Positions 27,911 through 37,435 are shown, numbered from the stretch's first letter. The stretch: DNA of 64,000 nucleotides from JABSOG01 sp965277695 (GCA_965277695.1 CBDIDQ010000001.1:62001-126000); one strand, 5' to 3'. Notes: generated by a model from the letters alone, not told the origin. Program-made: numbers and translations.

Positions 27911-27949
27911 TAGTAGTATAGGCTTGAAGTAACTTAAGAGGGCATTGTT

Positions 27950-28735
27950 ATGACAGACCACCACGGCAAAAATGTTGACTCCGGCGATTTATATACACCA
28001 GCAATCCTTATCGACCATACGGGTGTGCAGCAGATCATCAGCATATTTGATCTAATACCTGATACGTTATTTTGGATAAAGGATACAGACAGTCGCATGG
28101 TTCATGTTAATGCACCATTGCAGCAACATTTGGGCGTCAGCGACAACAAACAGGTGATTGGTTTAACCGATTTTAATTTCGCCCCCAAACACATCGCAAA
28201 ACAGTTTGTTACCGATGACAAAAAGGTCATGAGCGGCGTCATTATCACCAATCGGCTTGAAATAAATATCACCAACAAGGGTGAATTCGGCTGGTATCTC
28301 ACCTCAAAAAAACCACTGTATGACGACAATCAGAACATCGTCGGCACCTATGGCATTTCTCGCCAGCTGGAGCAGGTCACCATGGTGTTACCGGGGATGG
28401 CTGCGATAAAAGGCCCGGTGGATTACATCAAAGAGCACTATATGCTTGATTTCAATACCAACACACTGGCCGAAATTGCACACATGTCGGTAAGTACACT
28501 GGAAAGACGATTCAAAAAGTGCATCAATAAAACGCCAAAACAGTTTATTAATGAGGTGCGGCTAGAAAACGCCCGTCGCTTACTAATCGAAACCGACCTG
28601 CCGATAGCAGTGATATGCAACGAAAGCGGCTTTGCCAACCACAGTTATTTCAGTCGAAAATTCGCACAGATGTTTGATGATATCCCCTCAGTTTTTCGCC
28701 GCAATCACCAAAAGCATCATAAGAAAATCACTTAA
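27950..28735 (+). CDS. PAS-domain AraC-family transcriptional regulator
   Basis: 261 residues. The N-terminal PAS domain (about 28-145) has FDLIPDTLFWIKDTDSRMVHVN, typical of PAS_4-type sensors. The C-terminal AraC/XylS DNA-binding domain (about 160-255) has two helix-turn-helix units: LAEIAHMSVSTLERRFKK and AVICNESGFANHSYFSRKF. It likely senses a small ligand or redox state through PAS and activates nearby genes. The secreted metalloprotease gene 330 bases downstream is the natural candidate, and a similar 12-base motif precedes both. Confidence 0.88.
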   Translation: MTDHHGKNVDSGDLYTPAILIDHTGVQQIISIFDLIPDTLFWIKDTDSRMVHVNAPLQQHLGVSDNKQVIGLTDFNFAPKHIAKQFVTDDKKVMSGVIITNRLEINITNKGEFGWYLTSKKPLYDDNQNIVGTYGISRQLEQVTMVLPGMAAIKGPVDYIKEHYMLDFNTNTLAEIAHMSVSTLERRFKKCINKTPKQFINEVRLENARRLLIETDLPIAVICNESGFANHSYFSRKFAQMFDDIPSVFRRNHQKHHKKIT

Positions 28736-28821
28736 ACAACCACGATTAAACAACCCTCACCTACAAAAAATAGGCATCTAAATGCAAAAATGACGAAAAA
28801 TTGGCATAAATAGGCTTTTAT

Positions 28822-28833
28822 ATTGCACACAAT
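28822..28833. promoter_or_regulatory. ATTGCACACAAT motif upstream of the protease unit
   Basis: It differs in order by two bases from the palindrome at 27899-27910 and is likewise accompanied by ATAGGCTT (about 28809-28817). It may be a binding site of the adjacent PAS-AraC regulator. Confidence 0.35.
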
Positions 28834-28965
28834 AAAAATTCACCAGTCATAATCTTAACCTGTGTTTTACACACAGTTTACCTTTAGTTTGCATCAACCC
28901 ATGCGAGCAGGTAAAAATCTAACAGTAGTAACAATAACAAAACAAAATACAGGAATTAAACACCA

Positions 28966-29067
28966 ATGAAAGCAAATATCCCCACCATAATACCCGCAGG
29001 ATTAATACTGGCTCCGCCAGTCATTAATGCGGCACATAATACTCGCTTAGCTGGGAGGTCGAAATGA
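28966..29067 (+). CDS. 33-codon leader frame coupled to the metalloprotease gene
   Basis: ATG at 28966 preceded by AGGA (about 10 bases upstream). The 33-residue product (MKANIPTIIPAGLILAPPVI then NAAHNTRLAGRSK) looks like a short hydrophobic export signal. Its TGA overlaps the ATG of the protease gene (ATGA at 29064-29067), so translation could be coupled. It may be a leader peptide, a tiny secreted peptide, or the stump of a deleted gene. Confidence 0.45.
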   Translation: MKANIPTIIPAGLILAPPVINAAHNTRLAGRSK

Positions 29068-31295
29068 AACACCTCTCATCAAGATTATCCAAAGTACTTT
29101 TTGGTTCTTTAGCACTTTTTTCACACAATGCATTCAGTGCCGACTTGCCAGATATGTGTGCAACACAAGGTGTGTCAACGTCAATCACTGACGGCACACC
29201 AATCTGTTTTACCAACAACGGCAGTGCCTTTTTAAGTCTCGGTGGTGCAGATTCACACAGCAGCGTTGCTATTACCACCGGACACGGTACTGGTGATGTC
29301 AGCTTGTATGTTGATCAAGGCCGCTGGCCGAGCACAGCCTCAAACAGCAACGCTTATAAATCATTAACAGCTGGTACCAACACCGAGTGCGTGGTGATTA
29401 GTAATCCCAGCCAATATTGGTTGATGATCGCCGCAACTGGCACCCGTGATAAAGTGTCTATGGTCGTTGATTATGGTGCGACCTCTTGTCGCACTGTTGC
29501 TGGCGGTGGCGGTGGCGGCACAAACACTGGCCCGGTCAGTGCACCGAGTAATCTTGCTGGCAACTCTACTAGCAACTCAGTGAATTTAACTTGGCGCGAT
29601 AACTCAAACAACGAAGATAATTTCGTGGTTCAACGCTCAAGCTCAGGGTCTGGTTGGGCAACCATTGCAACGCTTGATGCCAATACCACCAGTTACACCG
29701 ATTCAAGCTTAGCGGCAGATACCAGCTATCACTACACCATGAATGCTAAAAATAGTACTAATACCTCTGGCTGGAGTTCAACTATCACAGTGAAAACTCT
29801 AACATCTGGTACACCGGATCCTACGGACCCAACTGATCCAGGTAACACTGGTGAATTGGCTGACTTATGTAGAACAGGTTCACCAACTACAGTAACTTCG
29901 TTAACCGACGGTGTGCCTGTATGTGTTCCTGCGGCAGCACAAGGTCACGGGTTTAGTGTCAGTACTTGGAACGAAAATGTGACCAGTATCGCCTTTAGTT
30001 CTGCCTATGGACAAGGCAATTTAACTTTGGCCGCTAGTGCTAATGGTTGGCCTAAAGCCGGTGACGACAGTGTGCGTTCATCTCACGTTGGTAATACTGA
30101 ATGTGTTATTTTGACCAGTCCTAAAAATGGTTGGAACAATGTGCGGTTGGAAGGACTATTTAAAGGGGCAAGTGTTGTTGCTGACTTTAATAAAACCAGC
30201 TGTCGTGTTACCCCCGGGGCTACTGACCCAGGTAATGACGGTTATGATCACAATGGTGTTCACGTATTGGTTTACCCTTTTAGATTCCCTGATCAAGATT
30301 TAGAATTTACCACAGCGCAAATCAATGCAGAAATGCAAAAAACTAAAGACTACTTTACTGAGCAGTCTTACGGTAAATTCAATTTCACTTGGGAAGTCAA
30401 ATCTAAGATCACCATGCCAAACAACCACGCTCATTACAATAATGACAAAACGAAATGGAATCCAGGTTACAAAGAGCAACTAGTTAATGCTGGTGTTGAT
30501 CCAAACTTTCCGGGTGACGCCACCATTATCATGGTAACGGCACCGCAAATTGGCACCGTCGCGACCAACTACATCAATTCGCAAGCAGGTCCACCATTAA
30601 TGGAGATCTACACTTACAAAGCGGGTACTATCGCTCATGAAACCGGTCATGCATTGGGTCTACATCACTCCATGTCAATTGAAGGTGGCAGCAGAACTTT
30701 GAATGGTAATTCAAATGATACGGTCACTAACTACGGCAACGTCTTTGGATTGATGGGCATGGGTGCGCATTCGCTTGAAGAAATGAACTTAATGTATAAA
30801 GCTTATTTTAACAACTGGATCAGCAACTCTGATGTACCAACCATTACGTCATCAGGCAAATACCGTATTTACACCTTCAATCACGGTACTGCTGCCGGTC
30901 ATAATGCACCGGGCAATATTGGACTTAAAATTAAATCAGGCGACGGCGACAAGACCTTTTGGGTTGAGTATCGTACAATGCAGAAGAGCGAAATCGACAC
31001 CACGCCTTCAAATCAGCTGCGTACACCACTGCTACAAAATGGTATTGTGATCAACTTGCAAAACTACATGGATAGTAATGCTGCCCCTTGGTATAACCAT
31101 AATTCATTATTATTAGACAGCACCCCGAACTCTCGCAGTTCAAGCTGGGCGCTGGAAGACTTTAATGATGCACCATTGCAGATTAATCAAACGTTCAACG
31201 ACCCTTGGAATGGATTTAGCATTTATCCAACCGCTAAAGGTGGTACGTTAGGCACTGCTAATGCTTGGATTGAAGTTCAGGTTACGATTAATTAA
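29064..31295 (+). CDS. secreted M6-like metalloprotease with FN3 and duplicated accessory domains
   Basis: 743 residues; signal peptide about 1-25 (ending AFSA), then an accessory domain (about 27-145, starting DLPDMCATQG). A Gly-rich linker leads to a fibronectin type III domain (about 157-247) and a TDPTDPG linker. A second copy of the accessory domain follows (about 262-385, starting ADLCRTGSPT). The catalytic domain begins near 395 (VHVLVYPFRFPDQD, TKDYFTEQSYGKFNF, as in immune-inhibitor-A-like M6 peptidases). The zinc motif HETGHALGLHH (H at about 525) is intact, followed by a Met-turn-like GLMGMG. GGGAGG precedes the ATG. It is probably exported as a protein-degrading enzyme or toxin, regulated by the adjacent AraC-type protein. 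Confidence 0.88.
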   Translation: MKHLSSRLSKVLFGSLALFSHNAFSADLPDMCATQGVSTSITDGTPICFTNNGSAFLSLGGADSHSSVAITTGHGTGDVSLYVDQGRWPSTASNSNAYKSLTAGTNTECVVISNPSQYWLMIAATGTRDKVSMVVDYGATSCRTVAGGGGGGTNTGPVSAPSNLAGNSTSNSVNLTWRDNSNNEDNFVVQRSSSGSGWATIATLDANTTSYTDSSLAADTSYHYTMNAKNSTNTSGWSSTITVKTLTSGTPDPTDPTDPGNTGELADLCRTGSPTTVTSLTDGVPVCVPAAAQGHGFSVSTWNENVTSIAFSSAYGQGNLTLAASANGWPKAGDDSVRSSHVGNTECVILTSPKNGWNNVRLEGLFKGASVVADFNKTSCRVTPGATDPGNDGYDHNGVHVLVYPFRFPDQDLEFTTAQINAEMQKTKDYFTEQSYGKFNFTWEVKSKITMPNNHAHYNNDKTKWNPGYKEQLVNAGVDPNFPGDATIIMVTAPQIGTVATNYINSQAGPPLMEIYTYKAGTIAHETGHALGLHHSMSIEGGSRTLNGNSNDTVTNYGNVFGLMGMGAHSLEEMNLMYKAYFNNWISNSDVPTITSSGKYRIYTFNHGTAAGHNAPGNIGLKIKSGDGDKTFWVEYRTMQKSEIDTTPSNQLRTPLLQNGIVINLQNYMDSNAAPWYNHNSLLLDSTPNSRSSSWALEDFNDAPLQINQTFNDPWNGFSIYPTAKGGTLGTANAWIEVQVTIN

Positions 31296-31318
31296 ACCTT
31301 TAACATTAATAACACTAA

Positions 31319-31346
31319 ACGCCACGATAGTTTTCGTGGCGTTTTA
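31319..31346 (+). terminator. Rho-independent terminator of the protease gene
   Basis: ACGCCACGA (31319-31327) pairs with TCGTGGCGT (31334-31342) around TAGTTT and is followed by TTTATT. It begins 24 bases after the stop codon. Confidence 0.88.
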
Positions 31347-31508
31347 TTGGGCGTCGAGTTTAATCAAGAAACCCGTAATATTGGTGATTATATTGAGCAA
31401 AAAGGGTTCAAGTGTTAATTGGTTGTTTTTTAGGAAAATAGTCTGGCTTGTGGCTTCATAACAACCGGGTTAAAATACCCACATCAACTCTCCCTCAGAC
31501 ATTTAGTG

Positions 31509-32378
31509 ATGAAATTTTTAGACATTCGCACCGACTTTGCCTTTAAAAAAGTCTTTGGTAGCAAAGAAAGCAAACCCCGCCTAATTTCATTTTTAAATGC
31601 AGTCCTCGACTTTGATGATGACGCTCAAATCACCGACCTGACGATCATCGATCCGTATAATATCCCCAAACTAAAAGGCATGAAAGACACCTACGTTGAT
31701 GTTAAAGCCGAGCTGACCGATAAAACCACTGTTATTATCGAAATGCAGATGCTCAATCATCCGGGGTTTGAAAAACGGGTTTTATACAATGCGGCCAAAA
31801 ACTACTCAATGCAATTGGTTAAGGGCCAGCGTTATGATTTGTTAAAACCAGTGATTGCCTTAAACATTGTCAATTTTAATATGTTTGATGAGAGCAATGA
31901 GATGATCAGTGCCTACAAACTGCTGGATAAAAAAAACTTCACCCACTATAACGATGATATTGAACTGGTTTTTATTGAACTGAACAAATTCACCAAAACT
32001 AAAGATCAATGTCAGGATATTCAGGATGACTGGATTTACTTTGTCAAAAATGCCGGTGATATGAGTGACATTCCCGATAACGTATCTTCGTCAGTTCAAA
32101 GTGCTTATGAAGTGAGTAACGAAGCGGGTATGACCAAAGAAGAACTGGAGATCCAATATAAGAAAAGAGAGTGGATCGCGATACAGCTCGGTTCTTTAGA
32201 GATGGCTGAACAAAAGGGCAAAACAGAAGGCATAGAGATTGGTGAAGCCAACAAGGCCAAGGCTGTGGCGATTAAGCTTTTCTTAGTCGGTATGACGGAT
32301 GATAAAGCAGTCGCGGATATCTCAGGATTGTCTGTTGATGAAGTGGCTAGGCTCAGAGCGGTACAGAAGAAAAGCTAA
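31509..32378 (+). CDS. Rpn-family nuclease / PD-(D/E)XK transposase-like protein, copy 1
   Basis: 289 residues from the ATG at 31509 (a GTG lies one codon upstream). The N-terminus MKFLDIRTDFAFKKVFGSK is the family start. VDVKAEL and TTVIIEMQM supply the PD-(D/E)XK residues (D, E-x-Q), and YNAAKNYSMQL is also typical. RpnA-type proteins are DNA endonucleases linked to recombination and phage defence. The C-terminal helical region with GKTEGIEIGEANKAKA is variable in the family. A close paralogue lies at 41965-42849 in the opposite direction. Confidence 0.88.
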   Translation: MKFLDIRTDFAFKKVFGSKESKPRLISFLNAVLDFDDDAQITDLTIIDPYNIPKLKGMKDTYVDVKAELTDKTTVIIEMQMLNHPGFEKRVLYNAAKNYSMQLVKGQRYDLLKPVIALNIVNFNMFDESNEMISAYKLLDKKNFTHYNDDIELVFIELNKFTKTKDQCQDIQDDWIYFVKNAGDMSDIPDNVSSSVQSAYEVSNEAGMTKEELEIQYKKREWIAIQLGSLEMAEQKGKTEGIEIGEANKAKAVAIKLFLVGMTDDKAVADISGLSVDEVARLRAVQKKS

Positions 32379-32498
32379 TGTCAGCTATTTGCTATCTATT
32401 GCTCGTCCATAGGGTCATGCTGGTTTTGTTACATAGTAACCACAGTCCTTAGGTTGGCTCAAACCGAGCAACAGTGTTTTAAGCATTTAAACACAAAA

Positions 32499-32530
32499 AA
32501 GCCATCGAGTTTTTTCGATGGCCTTTATTT
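32499..32530. terminator. bidirectional terminator between rpn copy 1 and the acyl-CoA dehydrogenase gene
   Basis: GCCATCGA (32501-32508) pairs with TCGATGGC (32515-32522) around GTTTTT. A-rich sequence precedes it and CTTTATTTT follows, so it could stop transcription from both sides of these converging genes. Confidence 0.85.
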
Positions 32531-32593
32531 TCTCAGTTAAAATCGCGCTAGCATCACCTCAATCAAACAGTAATTCCTGTCAATTCCAACCCC

Positions 32594-34399
32594 CTAAAAC
32601 TGAAAATGCTCAGCATCCATTGCCATCAAACTTTTCGCACCATTGCTTAAACAAGCTAAATGGCCATGAGCTTTGGGCAAAAGACGTGCAAAATAAAAAT
32701 CCGCTGTTTGCAGTTTAGCTTGGTAGAAGTCTTGCTCATCAGCTTGTTCACCTCCTTGCTCATCAATGGCCACTTGTGCAGTTTTTGCCATTTTAAGCCA
32801 CATATAAGCAAGGGTGATGTAACCAGACAGCATCAGGTAGTCGACAGATGCGGCACCTACTTCATCGGGGTTTGTTGCCGCTTTCATCGCGATGTTTTGC
32901 GTCGCTTGTTGCCATAACCCAGTGTATTCGAGCAAAGTCGCACAGTGTGGCGAAATCTTACTGGTTTGATTGGCATGACAAAATTCATTGATTTCATCAG
33001 TAAAGTCCTGCAAAAAAGCGCCTTTATTGCCCAGTACTTTACGACCCATTAAGTCCAAAGCCTGAATGCCTGTAGTGCCTTCATACAAACAACATATTTT
33101 GGTGTCGCGAAGCAGCTGCTCCATGCCCCACTCTTTAATGAAGCCATGACCACCGAGCACCTGAATACCATAACTGGTACAATCAACCGCCATTTCAGTC
33201 AAAAACGCCTTGGCAATCGGGGTCAATAACGCCAGCCGATTATTAGCTGCTTGTTTATCTTCGGCTGTTTTTCCTGCATGAGCGATATCAACCAATTGCG
33301 CCAGACTCGCCACCAGCGCTCGTCCGCCTTCAGCGAATGATTTTTGCGTTAATAACATCCGTCTGACGTCTGGATGAACAATGATCGGATCCGCCGGACC
33401 ATCCGGATTTTTAATGCCGCTCAATGAGCGCATTTGCAATCGATCTTTAGCATAAGCGAGTGCCCCCTGAAAGGCCGCTTCTGAGGCCGCAACTCCTTCG
33501 TTGGCAACCCCTAATCGCGCAGCATTCATGAACGTGAACATCGCAGGTAAACCGCGATTTTTTTCACCGATTAGATAGCCTTTGGCATCATCAAAATTAA
33601 TCACACAAGTGGCATTAGCGTTGATACCCATTTTATGTTCGATAGAACCACAACTCACGCCATTTTTATCGCCGATAGTGCCATCACTATTAACATTAAA
33701 CTTGGGCACGATGAATAACGAAATGCCTTTAGTGCCTGCCGGTGAATCTGGCATTCTGGCGATCACCAAGTGAACAATATTGTCTGACAAGTCGTGCTCA
33801 CCCGCTGAAATAAAGATTTTGCTACCATTTAATAAATAGCTGCCATCCGGGTTGAGTTCGGCTTTAGTGCGCAATAAGCCCAAATCAGTACCACAATGAG
33901 CCTCAGTTAAACACATGGTGCCGGTCCATGAGCCGTCAACCAGATGTGGCATAAACAGATTTTTTTGCTCGTCGGTACCATGGTGTTCAAGGGTCGACAT
34001 ACAGCCGTGGCTCAAACCCGGATACATAGCAAAACTGTGATTGGCTGATGAGAGCATTTCAGTAATGGTCGAATTAAGAGAGTGCGGCAAACCCTGACCA
34101 CCAAACGTCGGATCTTGAGATAAGGTTGGCCAACCACCTTCGATATATTGTTGATAAGCGGCTTTAAAACCATCGGGTGTGGTCACTTTACCATCTTGCC
34201 AATGACAGCCTTGTTGATCACCAATCTGGTTGATCGGCGCAATCACTTGCTCAGTAAATTTACCCGCTTCCGCCAAAATAGCGTTAACCATGTCTTCACT
34301 GGCTTCGTCATAACCTAGTGCCTGATAATGCGAGTCGCAATCAAGCAATTGTTGCATAACAAATTTGTGATCTCGTTGTGGCGCTTTATATTCGAACAT
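32594..34399 (-). CDS. acyl-CoA dehydrogenase
   Basis: 601 residues, the size of the larger FadE-like class with a C-terminal extension (Acyl-CoA_dh_C). Flavin-site motif MCLTEAHCGTDLGL, conserved QVLGGHGFIKEWGMEQLLRD, and the catalytic-base region CLYEGTTGIQALD with its glutamate. It oxidises acyl-CoA to trans-2-enoyl-CoA with FAD, passing electrons to ETF. Chain length cannot be told. It is followed by a terminator and preceded by the double-TetR regulator gene 53 bases away in the same direction. It likely belongs to the lipid-catabolism island (FadD-like ligase, MaoC hydratase, SDR). Confidence 0.93.
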   Translation of the reverse strand: MFEYKAPQRDHKFVMQQLLDCDSHYQALGYDEASEDMVNAILAEAGKFTEQVIAPINQIGDQQGCHWQDGKVTTPDGFKAAYQQYIEGGWPTLSQDPTFGGQGLPHSLNSTITEMLSSANHSFAMYPGLSHGCMSTLEHHGTDEQKNLFMPHLVDGSWTGTMCLTEAHCGTDLGLLRTKAELNPDGSYLLNGSKIFISAGEHDLSDNIVHLVIARMPDSPAGTKGISLFIVPKFNVNSDGTIGDKNGVSCGSIEHKMGINANATCVINFDDAKGYLIGEKNRGLPAMFTFMNAARLGVANEGVAASEAAFQGALAYAKDRLQMRSLSGIKNPDGPADPIIVHPDVRRMLLTQKSFAEGGRALVASLAQLVDIAHAGKTAEDKQAANNRLALLTPIAKAFLTEMAVDCTSYGIQVLGGHGFIKEWGMEQLLRDTKICCLYEGTTGIQALDLMGRKVLGNKGAFLQDFTDEINEFCHANQTSKISPHCATLLEYTGLWQQATQNIAMKAATNPDEVGAASVDYLMLSGYITLAYMWLKMAKTAQVAIDEQGGEQADEQDFYQAKLQTADFYFARLLPKAHGHLACLSNGAKSLMAMDAEHFQF

Positions 34400-34452
34400 A
34401 CTTACCTCTTTTATAACTTGTTTCTTTATAACCGTTTTTATACCCAGTCGGG

Positions 34453-35733
34453 TTATGCCGCAATACCATTGAAAAATATATGGTAAAAATCTGGAGCGTC
34501 TTTGCTAACAATTTGCCTGTCCATAGCAGTATTCATATCTGGAATTAATTCGATGGCACCGGCGATGATGTTTTCAGCGACCTGCAAATTGGTCTGCCTG
34601 ATACTTTTATCCGCTATACCCTGTTTAATAATTTCGCCAAACTGGTCTCTGATCTGACGTGTTGCCTTTTGTATTTCATGCCTTTTTTCTTGCGAAAAAG
34701 ACCACATGGTGGCGTAACGGATCAAAGGTCCCTGCTCACCCACTTGAATATCAAACAATCTTTGCACTGACCAGGCTAATTTGTCGATGCCTGAACGGTC
34801 TGACTCAGCGGCTTGTTCAAGCACCGCTTGCTCAATGTTAATGGTGCGTTCAAAGCACTTGGATAATAAGTCATCTTTGCTTTTTATATGATAATAAAAA
34901 GCCCCTTTTGTCACGCCTAGTGACTGAGCCAACTCATCCAAAGAAGTGCCTTTAAATCCTTTTTGATTAAAGAACATCGTGCCAACACGAAAAAACGCTT
35001 CTTGTTTTTTCCGGTTGAGTTCTTTTTTGTCAAACCCAGCTGGGGCCGCAGCGGCTTGATCAAAAGTATTGTTTTTAAATTCAAACTGCGGTTGAGCATG
35101 GTTTAAACCAAACTTAATCACGCTCAACCACTGTTCAAAGGCGTTTTCTCTATCGTTTTTATCAACATCAAAAAGCCATACTGGTAACCAAAATAGCGTT
35201 CCCCAAACTGCACTAGCAGTTTTAGCGGCAACAACATTTTGCATACTGCCATCACTCTGGCCGACTTCGATTAGCTGAGTCACTTGAACAACAAAGTTTC
35301 GATAATATGTCAATATTTCTTTTTGATGCTTTACTGACAAGGTGGCGATTTCTGTTAAGCCTGCCAAATAACCTCTGTGACCATTAATAATGCCATTCCA
35401 ACAATCGAAGTTTTGACGAAATAATGACTCCAATTTATCCAGCGCTGAACCTTCTTGAGCAACAGCGTTATCTACCATTTGCTGCATTTCTGTACAAGTA
35501 TTGAGATAACACAGATAAACCAATTGCTCTTTGGTTTTCACGTAATAGTAGAGACTGGTTTTGGTTAATTGCAGCTTATCGGCGATTTGAGCCAGTGTTG
35601 TGCCACGTGTACCCTGAATATTAAAGAGCTTAGAAGCAACAGACAAAATGGTTTGATACTTTTGATCATGTTGACTGGTTTTGCTAAATGCAGCGCTTAT
35701 TTGATTAGGATCATGTGGTTTAATCGCAGTCAT
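34453..35733 (-). CDS. tandem double-TetR transcriptional regulator
   Basis: 426 residues, about twice the usual TetR length. Two TetR N-terminal helix-turn-helix domains are visible: about 28-75 (TTLAQIADKLQLTKTSLYYY) and about 230-280 (TSLDELAQSLGVTKGAFYYH). Each is followed by its own helical ligand-binding/dimer region. The protein is therefore a fused dimer-like regulator. It is transcribed with the acyl-CoA dehydrogenase and is divergent from the MaoC-SDR pair, with about 200 bases between them. Control of both sides by an acyl-CoA ligand is an inference from FadR/PsrA-type relatives. Confidence 0.9.
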   Translation of the reverse strand: MTAIKPHDPNQISAAFSKTSQHDQKYQTILSVASKLFNIQGTRGTTLAQIADKLQLTKTSLYYYVKTKEQLVYLCYLNTCTEMQQMVDNAVAQEGSALDKLESLFRQNFDCWNGIINGHRGYLAGLTEIATLSVKHQKEILTYYRNFVVQVTQLIEVGQSDGSMQNVVAAKTASAVWGTLFWLPVWLFDVDKNDRENAFEQWLSVIKFGLNHAQPQFEFKNNTFDQAAAAPAGFDKKELNRKKQEAFFRVGTMFFNQKGFKGTSLDELAQSLGVTKGAFYYHIKSKDDLLSKCFERTINIEQAVLEQAAESDRSGIDKLAWSVQRLFDIQVGEQGPLIRYATMWSFSQEKRHEIQKATRQIRDQFGEIIKQGIADKSIRQTNLQVAENIIAGAIELIPDMNTAMDRQIVSKDAPDFYHIFFNGIAA

Positions 35734-35934
35734 CGTATCAGTGTAAGCCTCAGTCTAAAATTATACTCAAAGTTCAATTTCGCTTTAAAATATCAGCCAT
35801 CAATGCTCAACTCAAGGTTTTTATTATTTATTTCACTGGCCAAAAATACTTGAAAGTTGCTTAAACATACTATAAGTTCAAATCCCTTATTGATAGAAAT
35901 CGTTGCAGCGCATGACGATGAACAGGCAATTTTT

Positions 35935-36399
35935 ATGAAAATCAATGCTCGCGATTTAAGCGATTATGTCGGTAAAGAAACCGGGGTATCCGGCTGGTTT
36001 ACCATCACTCAGGCGCAAATAGACCAATTTGGTGAGGCGACGCATGATCAACAATTCATTCATGTTGATCCACAAAGGGCAAAAACCACAGCTTTTGGCA
36101 GCACCATCGCCCATGGTTTTTTGTCGTTATCGTTATTGTCGGCAGTGGCATATCAGGCCGCGATCACGCTTGAAAATACGCTAATGGGGTTAAACTACGG
36201 TTTTGAAAAAATCCGCTTTCTCCAACCGGTAAAGGTCAATAGTAGAGTTCGCGGGCGCATGGTGCTTGATAATGTGATTGAAAAACACCCGGGACAATTT
36301 TTACATACTTGGACCGTCACCATCGAAATAGAAGATGAAGAAAAACCCGCACTCATTGCAAACTGGCTCACCATGACCATCACTGATTCATCACAATAA
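35935..36399 (+). CDS. MaoC-like (R)-specific enoyl-CoA hydratase
   Basis: 154 residues from the ATG at 35935; a frame from 35857 adds 26 residues outside the domain. Hot-dog fold motif FGEATHDQQFIHVDPQRA contains the hydratase-2 Asp and His, and AHGFLSLSLLS follows as in NodN/MaoC proteins. It hydrates trans-2-enoyl-CoA to (R)-3-hydroxyacyl-CoA. The SDR gene follows 32 bases later, so the two could form consecutive steps. Confidence 0.9.
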   Translation: MKINARDLSDYVGKETGVSGWFTITQAQIDQFGEATHDQQFIHVDPQRAKTTAFGSTIAHGFLSLSLLSAVAYQAAITLENTLMGLNYGFEKIRFLQPVKVNSRVRGRMVLDNVIEKHPGQFLHTWTVTIEIEDEEKPALIANWLTMTITDSSQ

Positions 36400-36431
36400 C
36401 AAAACAATTACATTCAACAATCGAGGTTTAT

Positions 36432-37352
36432 ATGTCGGTACGATATGACGGTCAAGTGGCCATAGTTACCGGAGCGGGTGCTGGTTTAGGCCGCTCTCAT
36501 GCACTCGCTTTAGCCGCTCGCGGTGCCAAAGTAGTGGTCAATGACTTAGCTGCCAAAGATGGTACTTTTTCTGAGGGGGCGCTATCAACAGTCAAAGAAA
36601 TTGAAGCCGCTGGCGGTGAAGCCATAGCCAACGATGCCAATGTTGCCAACATGGAACAAGTGCAAACCATGGTGGCACAAACCATACAAAAATGGGGTCG
36701 TATTGACATTTTAGTTAACAATGCTGGCATTTTACGGGATAAATCATTCGGCAAAATGAGCATTGAAGATTTTCAACTGGTGCTTGATGTGCATTTAAGC
36801 GGCTCAGTTAATTGTACCAAAGCGGTTTGGGATATCATGAAAAACCAAAAGTATGGCCGCATTGCCATGACGACATCATCGTCAGGTCTTTACGGCAGCT
36901 TTGGTCAGGCTAACTATGGCGCAGCGAAAATGGCCGTGGTGGGTTTTATGAATACCCTTTGTATTGAAGGTGAGAAACACGGGATCAAGGTTAACTGTTT
37001 GTCACCGACAGCTCGTACCGCAATGACCGAAGATTTGGTTGCAGATAAACGCATCCTTGAACTGATGACGGTTGAGTCAGTGACCATGGGATTATTGGCG
37101 TTAGTGGCCAAAGACTCACCAAACCGTTCAATCCTCGGTTGTGGTGCTGGCGGTTATGCAAGAGTATCTATTAAAGAAACTGACGGCATTTATCTCACGC
37201 CTGAACAGCAAACCCCTGAAAACATTCTGGCTCAATGGAGCGACATTGAAGATGAAAGTCATGCCAAAGAATTAAAAGCCGGTTGGATGCAAACCAATAA
37301 ATATGTCGGCAAAGCCGCTGCTTCACTGGGCATTGACTTAAGCGCGAAATAA
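36432..37352 (+). CDS. SDR-family (R)-3-hydroxyacyl-CoA dehydrogenase-like protein
   Basis: 306 residues. TGAGAGLG (about 12-19) binds NAD(P), then NNAG. The catalytic set is SSSG..YGSFGQANYGAAK with Ser, Tyr and Lys. The sequence most resembles the dehydrogenase part of peroxisomal multifunctional enzyme type 2 (17-beta-HSD4). With the MaoC hydratase upstream, the pair mimics the hydratase plus dehydrogenase of that enzyme. AGGTTT precedes the ATG. Confidence 0.88.
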   Translation: MSVRYDGQVAIVTGAGAGLGRSHALALAARGAKVVVNDLAAKDGTFSEGALSTVKEIEAAGGEAIANDANVANMEQVQTMVAQTIQKWGRIDILVNNAGILRDKSFGKMSIEDFQLVLDVHLSGSVNCTKAVWDIMKNQKYGRIAMTTSSSGLYGSFGQANYGAAKMAVVGFMNTLCIEGEKHGIKVNCLSPTARTAMTEDLVADKRILELMTVESVTMGLLALVAKDSPNRSILGCGAGGYARVSIKETDGIYLTPEQQTPENILAQWSDIEDESHAKELKAGWMQTNKYVGKAAASLGIDLSAK

Positions 37353-37368
37353 TCAATAACAAGCCCCA

Positions 37369-37435
37369 CTACCGTAGCGTGCATTCCATGCACGAAATTC
37401 GTTATGTGGCGAGGTTGAAACCTCGGCTACGGTAG
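37369..37435. repeat. palindromic element able to form a three-way junction
   Basis: Outer arms CTACCGTAGC (37369-37378) and GCTACGGTAG (37426-37435) are exact complements. Inside are two hairpins: GTGCAT..ATGCAC (37379-37393) and CGAGGTT-GA-AACCTCG (about 37410-37425). It lies 17 bases after the SDR gene and could also end its transcript. A half-copy is at 26604-26628. Confidence 0.8.
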
